Positions 9,841 to 16,202 of a stretch of DNA of 64,000 nt are shown in pieces. How positions within the stretch are numbered: the stretch's first letter is position 1; every line of letters begins with the position of its first letter. The stretch comes from Pseudobutyrivibrio ruminis CF1b (lineage in GTDB: Bacteria; Bacillota; Clostridia; Lachnospirales; Lachnospiraceae): the NCBI RefSeq assembly GCF_000424005.1, contig NZ_AUJB01000013.1:1-64000 (forward strand), given 5' to 3'. The notes below the pieces were generated by a model that worked only from the letters and a program-made list of their open reading frames with translations, was not told where the DNA came from and ran no database searches. The position numbers were made by a program, and so were the translations under genes.

Positions 9841-10500
9841 ATGGATATCGAAAGAGTTTTAATTACTAAAAGATGTTTTTATTATGTAGCAGTAGTAGTG
9901 CTTATGATTATATTTATGCCTTTTTCACTGTATATTGGATTTAGATATAATGTGCTATTTTTGTACGTTATGATGGTGGTTTATCTTTTTTTGTTATTGA
10001 TTAATATTCCAGCATTACTGGCATTTATTAATGAGAGAATAATTATATCTGATGAAGGAATAAATCATATTTCTTCGCTTGGAAAAATGAAAAAGATAAA
10101 TTGGAGCTCTGTTCGTAGAATATACTTGTCTAACTGTGGACAATATACTAATTCTATGATAGTTCTTCAGTTGTATGACAAAAAAAAGATAAAAATACCA
10201 TATTATTTACCAGAATACGACAAATTAAAAATATATTTGCAAGAGCGAGGTATTTTGGGGATGTATTCAGATAGCCCATTATATGCTTATGCAAATATGG
10301 AAAAGCATTCTAAATATTCATTTTTGAAGTCAGCAAATATGCAAAGCTTTGATGGGAAGATGGTGGATATATCCGATGTCATAGATAAAGTTCAAACAGC
10401 TGATTATTTATATGCAGCTGATTTATTGAATAAACATACATCAATTGGTATGTATGAGTCATGCCTTTATATTAGACAAATTATGAAAATGAACAAATAA
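9841..10500 (+). CDS. Membrane protein with PH-like domain, putative immunity protein
   Basis: Protein of about 219 residues. Two hydrophobic segments (about residues 12-32 and 40-62) precede a segment resembling a bacterial PH domain (IISDEGINHISSLGKMKKINWSSVRRIYL). An unrecognised helical C-terminal region follows. The start is uncertain: the best ribosome site (AGGAAGG, about 9795) serves ATG 9813, which gives only an 18-residue frame, whereas the long frame starts at ATG 9841 or TTG 9832. This could be a leader peptide or a 5' frameshift. It follows a hydrophobic Rhs tip, supporting an immunity role. A ghost homolog of its N-terminus lies at 15480-15617. Confidence 0.6.
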   Translation: MDIERVLITKRCFYYVAVVVLMIIFMPFSLYIGFRYNVLFLYVMMVVYLFLLLINIPALLAFINERIIISDEGINHISSLGKMKKINWSSVRRIYLSNCGQYTNSMIVLQLYDKKKIKIPYYLPEYDKLKIYLQERGILGMYSDSPLYAYANMEKHSKYSFLKSANMQSFDGKMVDISDVIDKVQTADYLYAADLLNKHTSIGMYESCLYIRQIMKMNK

Positions 10501-10545
10501 CAAGATAGACATTATAACACATGGGGCTATCGTAGAATTTGGGGT

Positions 10546-10665
10546 TAAAATGCAGCCAAGGAAAGCTGCATTTTAATTTTGCTAAAGCAAAACATAGATT
10601 TCTGAAAGGGGTTTCAGAAATCTATGCCATGTACGGATTGAACTAATCTGATGATTAGTCCAATC
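10546..10665 (+). other. Cluster of three hairpins before an Rhs tip
   Basis: Three consecutive inverted repeats. AAAATGCAGC/GCTGCATTTT (10546-10574) resembles a terminator. ATAGATTTCTGAAA/TTTCAGAAATCTAT is a perfect 14-bp stem around GGGG. ATTGAACTAAT/ATTAGTCCAAT has one mismatch. Rhs homology begins abruptly right after the last stem, so these may mark an old recombination or insertion junction. Confidence 0.5.
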
Positions 10666-10666
10666 C

Positions 10667-12193
10667 TATGATAAGCGTGGCAACCAGACAAAAGAGTACG
10701 TGGATGGTCTTTTACAAAAGACCTTTACTTTTGATGCAACAAATATGCTTTCAAAAGTGGTAGACTCAAATAAGGGAGAGGTAGAGAACCAGTATAACGG
10801 TCTTGGCTTTAGAGTAGCATCTACCCGTCCTGAAGAAAAAATTGAATACTTATGTGACCTTTCAAGAGACTACTACAACCTTCTTGAGCGCACAGTAAAT
10901 GGCGAAACAGAGTCATTCATCTACGATAATAATGTAGTATCTATGTCTAAGGCTGGAAGCAACTACTACTACCTCCAGGATGAGCTTGGTTCTCCAATGT
11001 ACATGACAGGAACAGATGGTGTAGCAGTGTCATCTTATGCTTTTGATGACTTTGGAAGAAACGTAGATCCATTTACAGGCAAAATCAAAGAGGCAAACCA
11101 TAAGCACAGCTACACCACTGATGGCAACATCATTCAGCCATTTGCTTTCACTGGCTACCAGGAGGATGAGGTTTCAGACCTTAAGTTTGCACAGGCGAGA
11201 TTCTATAGTGCTGAGAATGGTAGATTTGTTGGGGAAGATCAGATTGGCGGATATACAGAAAAGCCAGATACAATAAACCATTTTGTATATTGCTGGAATA
11301 ATCCTAAGAACTTGATTGATAAAAATGGAAAGTTCCCACAGATTCTTATAGGAGCTGCAGTTGGAGGAATAATCGGTGCAGGCGTTGATGCTATATCTCA
11401 GGGGGTTGCTATAGCCAAAGGTGAGCAGGATAGCTTTAACTGGGGCGAATTGGCAGGGGCTACTGTTGAAGGAGCTGTTGTCGGAGCTGTGGCGTCAACT
11501 GGAGTTGGTGCAGGTCTTGCAGGTGCTATGCTTGCTGGAGGATTAGGAGCAGCAGCAGGAAATGTTACGACTCAGCTTATTAATACTGGCTCAGTAGATG
11601 GTGGTCAGCTTGCATTAGCAACAGGAGCAGGAGTTATAGGTGGAGCAGCCGGTTATGGAATAGGAAAGGCGATATCTAAAGTATCTTCTAAGGTAATGCC
11701 AAAAATTGCTAACAAGATTGATGATTTTGTTACAAAGCGACGAGTAGCAAGGGGCGGAGCTTCAGTAAACACAGTATCGCCAAAGCAATGTAGACTTGAA
11801 ATGGATTTACAGTTTTTTGCTGAGAAGAGTGGTGGATGTCCATATGATGGTGGAGCAGAAAGCAAATTTCGAGAAGTTTTTGATTTAGCAGATAATTATA
11901 AATTAAGTGATGAAACTTTTAATAATCATATTTTAGATAGACATGGACCTAATTCGGTATATGGAAATAAGTCACATTTTAACGCAAATTTTGATATTAG
12001 AGAAGGCATTAATAGTACATTGACAGGCAATAATTTTACCTTAGGCCCAAATACCGCAGGAAGAGATGGATACATTTTTGAACAAACCTTCACTAATTCT
12101 ATAGGAACAAGTAGTAATGGTAAATCATTAAATACCCTAAAAGTTGTCATGGATGGGTCCGGAAATGTAATTACTGCATTTCCAAAAAAATAG
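10667..12193 (+). CDS. Displaced Rhs tip with RNase-like (BECR-type) toxin domain, 5'-truncated
   Basis: Bases 10667-11242 nearly duplicate bases 3887-4456 of the upstream Rhs gene (YDKRGNQTKEYVDG to RFVGEDQ), then diverge completely. No good start codon or ribosome site is present; the first candidate is GTG 10700. A Gly-rich hydrophobic linker leads to MDLQFFAEK, a short motif I know from Firmicute pretoxin regions. The final domain has HILDRHG, SHFNANFDI and a terminal LKVVMDGSGNVITAFPKK. This layout, with a His in the first helix and a last strand reading V-x-x-G-x-x-x-T-x-F-P, is typical of the barnase/EndoU/colicin-type RNase fold. I infer an RNA-targeting toxin. Gene 12205 follows by 11 bases. 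Confidence 0.75.
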   Translation, partial: YDKRGNQTKEYVDGLLQKTFTFDATNMLSKVVDSNKGEVENQYNGLGFRVASTRPEEKIEYLCDLSRDYYNLLERTVNGETESFIYDNNVVSMSKAGSNYYYLQDELGSPMYMTGTDGVAVSSYAFDDFGRNVDPFTGKIKEANHKHSYTTDGNIIQPFAFTGYQEDEVSDLKFAQARFYSAENGRFVGEDQIGGYTEKPDTINHFVYCWNNPKNLIDKNGKFPQILIGAAVGGIIGAGVDAISQGVAIAKGEQDSFNWGELAGATVEGAVVGAVASTGVGAGLAGAMLAGGLGAAAGNVTTQLINTGSVDGGQLALATGAGVIGGAAGYGIGKAISKVSSKVMPKIANKIDDFVTKRRVARGGASVNTVSPKQCRLEMDLQFFAEKSGGCPYDGGAESKFREVFDLADNYKLSDETFNNHILDRHGPNSVYGNKSHFNANFDIREGINSTLTGNNFTLGPNTAGRDGYIFEQTFTNSIGTSSNGKSLNTLKVVMDGSGNVITAFPKK

Positions 12194-12204
12194 GAGGTAC
12201 TAAA

Positions 12205-12537
12205 ATGAATTTTTATATAGGTAATTCCGTAAATGAGGTAAATGTACAAGATTTCAATATAGAATTTAGTGATGAGTTGTTAGATTATATCTACAAAATA
12301 CATGGAGAAGCGCATATTGATATGAGTAAGCTGTTCCAAATTCAGCCATATGAGGACATGGAAATTTCTAAAGATGATTTACCATTGATTGCGAATATTT
12401 GTATATATATATTGGAGAATTCTATGCTTAAAAAATATGATGAACCAGATGAAGGTCAGAAAATGGTGAAAGATTTATTCGATATTATTCAAAAAGCTCA
12501 GGCAAAAGGCAAAGGAATTGTTTCAATCGGAGATTAA
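12205..12537 (+). CDS. Putative immunity protein for RNase-like Rhs tip
   Basis: A 110-residue, acidic, soluble, mainly helical protein (LLDYIYKIHGEAHIDMSK, DDLPLIANICIYILEN) with no membrane segment. The start has a strong TAGGAGG site 5-6 bases upstream and lies 11 bases after the toxin stop. An acidic cytoplasmic protein immediately after a nuclease-type tip is the classic immunity layout. I do not recognise a named family. The assignment rests on context. Confidence 0.65.
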   Translation: MNFYIGNSVNEVNVQDFNIEFSDELLDYIYKIHGEAHIDMSKLFQIQPYEDMEISKDDLPLIANICIYILENSMLKKYDEPDEGQKMVKDLFDIIQKAQAKGKGIVSIGD

Positions 12538-12549
12538 TCTAAGTGCCTC

Positions 12550-12879
12550 GTATTATATAGTCATAGCCATTCTTTACCTTTTCTATAGGTTGGGCTATGC
12601 TGGGTTAGATGCTGTGGATTGTTCAATTGGTGCCTACCGCATAGACGGTTCGGGTCAGGATACAACCACAGCCTCTTTGTATATTTGTTAATCAGTTAGA
12701 TACCGCTCGACGGTTTATGTAGAACGAGGTTACAATTGCAAGGAGTTCATGTGGTTCTATAGCAGTATCAAATATCTAATAGGAGGATGTTTCATGATTT
12801 ATGTGGGGATTGATGTTGCAAAAGATAAGCACAATTGCTTCATCACAAATTCTGATGGCGAGGTTTTATATAAACCTTT
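12550..12879 (+). mobile_element. IS110-family left end, truncated
   Basis: Non-coding DNA with strong secondary structure precedes a ribosome site (AGGAGG) and an ORF whose first residues, MIYVGIDVAKDKHNCFI, are the RuvC-like DEDD start of IS110-family transposases. Homology stops after about 29 codons, where toxin sequence begins near 12880. The element therefore keeps its left end but has lost most of the transposase and its right end. IS110 elements leave no long target duplication, so the outer boundary (about 12550) is approximate. Confidence 0.75.
12605..12780 (+). ncRNA. Candidate IS110 bridge RNA
   Basis: IS110-family elements encode a guide-like bridge RNA in the left-end non-coding region. 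Here that region contains a stem GCTGTGG (12611-12617)/CCACAGC (12666-12672) closing a loop of about 48 bases with an inner CCG/CGG stem. A second arm follows with CTCG/CGAG around the sequence ACGGTTTATGTAGAA. Two looped arms fit the target-loop/donor-loop plan. Position is the main evidence; I did not align it to a known bridge RNA. Confidence 0.4.
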
Positions 12880-13096
12880 AAATGCATTTGGTAGTCAGGC
12901 GAAACCAGGAACCATGTATGTAGAATTTGATGTTGATTCGTCAAGAATATATCAAGCAGGTAATGAAGGTTGGGGACAAATCCCAGGACCAGGATCTTTA
13001 TATGACCGACTTAATATAAAGAAAGGTTTGCCACCAATAAGTGACATGCCTAATGCATATAATATTTCAATAGGAGAACGAAATGATAAAAAATGA
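12794..13096 (+). CDS. Chimeric ORF: IS110 transposase N-terminus fused to Rhs-type toxin tip
   Basis: Residues 1-29 are IS110 transposase (VGIDVAKDKHNCF). From FGSQAKPGTMYVEFDVD the sequence becomes a toxin-like domain (EGWGQIPGPGSLYDRL, KKGLPPISDMPNAYNISI). This VEFDV-IPGP-KKGLP-NI layout matches Rhs C-terminal tips I recall being annotated as ADP-ribosyltransferase-like; that naming is uncertain. ATG 12794 has AGGAGG seven bases upstream, so the fusion has a working translation signal from the IS. The stop overlaps the next ORF by 14 bases, preserving the toxin-immunity coupling. It is probably the product of an IS110 insertion and deletion that removed the Rhs core. Confidence 0.65.
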   Translation: MIYVGIDVAKDKHNCFITNSDGEVLYKPLNAFGSQAKPGTMYVEFDVDSSRIYQAGNEGWGQIPGPGSLYDRLNIKKGLPPISDMPNAYNISIGERNDKK

Positions 13097-13415
13097 TTTT
13101 GGAGTTGAGGATGTAATTATTTTAGTAAAAGAGCTAATTAATTCGATTTATAACAAAAAAACACATGGAAATATAGAAGTTATCGTAGATAATCCAACTT
13201 GCTATAGAATTTTTCTTGATTATGAAAAATGTATAGGTGAAATAATAATCGAGCAATCGACTTTCGCTCCATATAGATATATTTCATTTAATGTGTTGCC
13301 TAGTGATACGGAAGATATTGCACCTATTTTTTATTGGAATGATGCAGCCGGGGATTCATTAGAATATATAAGAGAAAAAATTGAAGAAGGAATATTACTG
13401 GCTTCTAATTATTGA
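13083..13415 (+). CDS. Putative immunity protein for the chimeric toxin tip
   Basis: A 110-residue soluble protein with mixed helix and strand (VEDVIILVKELINSIY, CYRIFLDYEKCIGEI, ISFNVLPSDTED). Its ATG overlaps the end of the toxin-tip ORF (ATGATAAAAAATGA), so it is translationally coupled. The overlap, size and position directly after a toxin domain support immunity. The domain looks like those of small SMI1/Imm-type proteins, but I cannot name a family. Confidence 0.6.
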   Translation: MIKNDFGVEDVIILVKELINSIYNKKTHGNIEVIVDNPTCYRIFLDYEKCIGEIIIEQSTFAPYRYISFNVLPSDTEDIAPIFYWNDAAGDSLEYIREKIEEGILLASNY

Positions 13416-13514
13416 TAGTAATTTAAGCGCTTACCCCAAAATGATATCTTTAGCAGGAAAGTTTTGGGCTAAATATGGCTCTTTGCGTGGTTTTTTAGAG
13501 GAGAGTAAAATTAC

Positions 13515-13594
13515 CATAATGCTGTATCTATGTCTAAGGCAGGAAATAACTACTACTATCTTCAGGATGAGCTTGGTTCTTCAATGTACATGAC
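13515..13594 (+). pseudogene. Rhs core fragment, upstream half
   Basis: In-frame core homology (VSMSKAGNNYYYLQDELGS, MYMT) equivalent to full-length Rhs near 4155-4230. The frame runs into the 90-base insertion at 13595 and stops there. The matching downstream half resumes at 13686. Confidence 0.75.
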
Positions 13595-13684
13595 CAATTT
13601 CACGATTTTCTAGCATAAGCATTGAAAATCGTGAACAGCGACGAGCCCATCAGCGAAGCTGATTATAAATGGCGAGTCTCCCCG
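13595..13684 (+). repeat. 90-bp structured insertion within an Rhs core
   Basis: The sequence interrupts the core exactly between YMT and TDGVAVSS. It contains a perfect 12-bp stem TTCACGATTTTC (13599-13610)/GAAAATCGTGAA (13624-13635), then an imperfect GACGAGCCCAT/ATGGCGAGTC pair. No ORF is present. It could be a miniature element or an end fragment of an IS. No clear target duplication is visible. Confidence 0.55.
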
Positions 13685-13685
13685 A

Positions 13686-14663
13686 ACAGATGGAGTGGCT
13701 GTGAGTTCATACGCTTTCGATGACTTTGGAAGAAACATTGACCCAAGAACAGGAAAGCAGAAAAAGCACGGCTATACAACGGATGGTAACATCATTCAGC
13801 CATTTGCCTTCACAGGCTACCAGGAAGATGAGGTATCAGGCCTTAAGTTTGCTCAGGCGAGATTCTACAGCGCAGAGAATGGAAGATTTGTTGGCGAAGA
13901 TCAGGTAAAGGGATTAGTAAGTGTTCCTGAATCACAAAATCATTATGTGTACTGTGTTAATGCGCCAACTTACTTGATTGATGGTAATGGTAAATGGGTA
14001 CAATTTGCTATAGGTGCAGCTGTCGGATTGGTAACTGGAGTTGCCACTGAAGTTATTTCTGCAAAACTATCTGGACAGGAAATCAAAGCATCAGCAGTTT
14101 TTGGTGCTGCAGCAGGAGGAGCTGTTGGTGGTGTGATTGCTGCTACAGGAAATACAGCTTTAGCAGCAACTGTTTCTGGAGCTGTGTCAAATGGATTGTC
14201 AACATTGATTACAGATACTATAGATATTGCAACACATTCTAGTGATATGACAGCTTTGGATGTGGCAAAGCATGTAGCGGGTAATACCATTATTGGAGGT
14301 GTTACATCATTTGGATCATTCAAATTGGCTGATAAAGTTTTACCTAAGGTGATGTCTAAAGCTGATATTTTCAAAGTAGAGTATGCTAATAAAAGAATGG
14401 CTGAGGGAGCTTTTGCCCTAGGTGAAACGTTAAGAAGACATGGAAGTAAGTATTTAACATATTATGCGGTAAATGAAGGAATACCATTTGGGTTAGATAC
14501 AATTGTAGCCACAGGTCAAAAATGGTGGGAGAACATAAAGGGTAATATAAATCAAAAGGAAGATAAAACAAAAGAAGCTACTCAAAATGAAGATAAATAT
14601 AAGCCTACAGAATTAATCAATGAAAGAATTATTTCTACGGAAAAAGAGGAATATGATGAGTAA
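13686..14663 (+). CDS. Displaced Rhs tip, 5'-truncated, hydrophobic C-terminus
   Basis: Begins in frame at TDGVAVSSYAFDDFGRN, continues through PFAFTGYQEDEVSGLKFAQAR and RFVGEDQVKG, then diverges into a unique tip of about 245 residues. The tip has Gly/Ala-rich hydrophobic stretches (VQFAIGAAVGLVTGVATEV, FGAAAGGAVGGVIAATG) and a charged C-terminal tail (NQKEDKTKEATQNEDKYK). The first usable start (GTG 13695) has no good ribosome site, so this is an orphan tip rather than an independent toxin. Two candidate immunity genes follow (14678, 15132). A membrane-active function is suggested by composition only. Confidence 0.75.
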   Translation, partial: TDGVAVSSYAFDDFGRNIDPRTGKQKKHGYTTDGNIIQPFAFTGYQEDEVSGLKFAQARFYSAENGRFVGEDQVKGLVSVPESQNHYVYCVNAPTYLIDGNGKWVQFAIGAAVGLVTGVATEVISAKLSGQEIKASAVFGAAAGGAVGGVIAATGNTALAATVSGAVSNGLSTLITDTIDIATHSSDMTALDVAKHVAGNTIIGGVTSFGSFKLADKVLPKVMSKADIFKVEYANKRMAEGAFALGETLRRHGSKYLTYYAVNEGIPFGLDTIVATGQKWWENIKGNINQKEDKTKEATQNEDKYKPTELINERIISTEKEEYDE

Positions 14664-14677
14664 AGGAGAGGTAGAGC

Positions 14678-15139
14678 GTGAAGAGAATATACATAGTAAC
14701 TTTGATTGAAGTATTAATTATTTTACTCGGAATAGGGATATATGTTTTTTATACAATTAAAAAGCATGGAAATATTCTTGGAGAGAATCCATTTGGAAAT
14801 TATGGAGAGAATTTCTTTAAGAATCATAGTTTGTTAGCAAATGCAATATGTCATTTTTTAGTTTATGGATTATCTTTGTTTATTTTGATTGAGTTATGTA
14901 TTCCAGTAATAATGGATTTTCCAGCAGCAATGAAAGATGAATACATAGAAACATCAGGTTATGTTGTTAGATGGGATATTACTCAAGAAAATACAAATAA
15001 ATTAAGGCGAATTTCTATTACAGATGAGGAAAATGAGGAATTACATCTTAATGTTTATGGATATAGCATATATAAAGATGAGTATATAAAAGTTAGATAT
15101 TTTAAACATTCTAAATATGGGAAGGTTATTTATGAGTAA
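14678..15139 (+). CDS. Putative membrane immunity protein, Rhs-linked family (copy 3)
   Basis: A 153-residue protein with a GTG start served by AAAGGAGAGG. It has two hydrophobic segments (about residues 5-27 and 63-88), then a beta-rich domain ending DEYIKVRYFKHSKYGKVIYE. The ending aligns with those at 5290, 6448 and 15691. It starts 14 bases after the Rhs tip stop and overlaps the next gene by 8 bases, so tip and two small genes form one unit. The immunity role is inferred. Confidence 0.68.
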   Translation: MKRIYIVTLIEVLIILLGIGIYVFYTIKKHGNILGENPFGNYGENFFKNHSLLANAICHFLVYGLSLFILIELCIPVIMDFPAAMKDEYIETSGYVVRWDITQENTNKLRRISITDEENEELHLNVYGYSIYKDEYIKVRYFKHSKYGKVIYE

Positions 15140-15479
15140 CTTATTAGTTTTAGCAGTTTTGGATAAAATTCAAACAGCTGGTTTGATTACTTTTGGAGCA
15201 GGGTTAGGTATTTTTATAATTATTTTTGGTGCCTTTTTAGTATTAATACGGCTCAATAATTTTTATACATATGTACTGGAAGACGATAAAATTGTCATCT
15301 ATAAAATGTTTATTTTTAAAAGAGAAATCAGTTTAAAAGAAATTGATAAGATAGAACAAAAATCTGATGGTATAAAAATATATTTGAAGAGTCAAAGGAA
15401 GATTTTTATAGATTATATGTTTGATAACCAAGAATCTTTAATGAAAGAATTGCGTGGTAATGGAATTTACTTGTGTTAG
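15132..15479 (+). CDS. Membrane protein with PH-like domain
   Basis: About 115 residues from ATG 15132, which overlaps the upstream gene by 8 bases and has GGAAGG six bases before it; an in-frame ATG at 15117 is less likely. One or two hydrophobic segments (ITFGAGLGIFIIIFGAFLVL) are followed by a PH-like strand pattern (YTYVLEDDKIVIYKMF, REISLKEIDKIEQKSDGI). It resembles the PH-like part of the protein at 9841. It is probably a second subunit of this immunity module. Confidence 0.55.
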   Translation: MSNLLVLAVLDKIQTAGLITFGAGLGIFIIIFGAFLVLIRLNNFYTYVLEDDKIVIYKMFIFKREISLKEIDKIEQKSDGIKIYLKSQRKIFIDYMFDNQESLMKELRGNGIYLC

Positions 15480-15617
15480 GTATGGTATGAATTCAAAATT
15501 GGTAAGGACATAGCAAAAGGATTGTTTTCTAATGCAAATAAATGCTTGAAAGTTGAGGACTATGTAGTATTGATGATTGTATCGATACCATTCTGTTTAT
15601 ATGTTGGATTTAAATGA
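15480..15617 (+). pseudogene. Ghost fragment of a PH-type immunity protein
   Basis: Directly after the stop at 15479 the same frame stays open to 15617 and ends CLKVEDYVVLMIVSIPFCLYVGFK. This resembles the N-terminus of the protein at 9841 (CFYYVAVVVLMIIFMPFSLYIGFR), with the same Val-Leu-Met and Pro-Phe-x-Leu-Tyr positions. No start codon or domain remains. It points to a lost second copy of that immunity gene. Confidence 0.5.
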
Positions 15618-15690
15618 TATTATTACAAGTGGAGTTCAAATTTGCTAGTGCAGACGTAATGGATATAACTGTGCAGGAGGAGTGTTGCTA

Positions 15691-16131
15691 ATGAGTAAAG
15701 TAATAATATATAGGGAATATACAATAATATTGATGCTTGTAGGATGTTTGATTTTTATAACTGCAAAAATAATTATTAAAAAAAGGTTATTGACTAATTT
15801 GAAATTTACTAGTGAAAAAGCGAAGTTAATAATCAATATGATATGTATTCCTATTGTGTATGCTGCACTAATATTTTGTCTGTGGGAATATTATCCGCTA
15901 ATGTTAGATATACCAAATGCTATTTCAAAATCATATTGTGTAGATAACGCTATTGCCAGATCCTATGATCATAGTAATCCAGGGTTTGTTGAAAGACGAT
16001 ACATTGATATGGAAATTGATGGTAAAATTGAGCATATGACTTTATACGCATATGGAATAAACGAAGGAGAGAAATATACGGTTATATATCTTCCGCATAG
16101 TAAGATAGGACAGGCTGTACCAGTAGAATAA
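15691..16131 (+). CDS. Putative membrane immunity protein, Rhs-linked family (copy 4)
   Basis: A 146-residue protein from ATG 15691 (AGGAGG ten bases upstream; GTG 15682 is too close to it). Two hydrophobic segments (about residues 9-29 and 45-65) are followed by PNAISKSY and a beta domain ending GEKYTVIYLPHSKIGQ, matching the other three family members. No toxin tip precedes it directly, only the ghost fragment at 15480, so it is an orphan immunity candidate at the end of the island. Confidence 0.65.
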   Translation: MSKVIIYREYTIILMLVGCLIFITAKIIIKKRLLTNLKFTSEKAKLIINMICIPIVYAALIFCLWEYYPLMLDIPNAISKSYCVDNAIARSYDHSNPGFVERRYIDMEIDGKIEHMTLYAYGINEGEKYTVIYLPHSKIGQAVPVE

Positions 16132-16153
16132 TTTTTTTAGAAGGCAGAAAACA

Positions 16154-16181
16154 TTATTGGTTAACAAATTATTGCTATAAT
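16154..16181 (+). promoter_or_regulatory. Promoter of diguanylate cyclase gene
   Basis: TTATTG, a 16-base spacer and TATAAT, preceded by TGC (extended -10 type). The gene start lies 22 bases downstream. Confidence 0.5.
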
Positions 16182-16202
16182 AGTGCCCGAGGAGTCGTGA
16201 CT

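Noticed and set aside
12538-12793. ATG at 12749 as the start of the chimeric ORF
   Set aside because: IS110 homology begins at ATG 12794, which has the AGGAGG site; the 15 upstream codons lie in the IS non-coding end.
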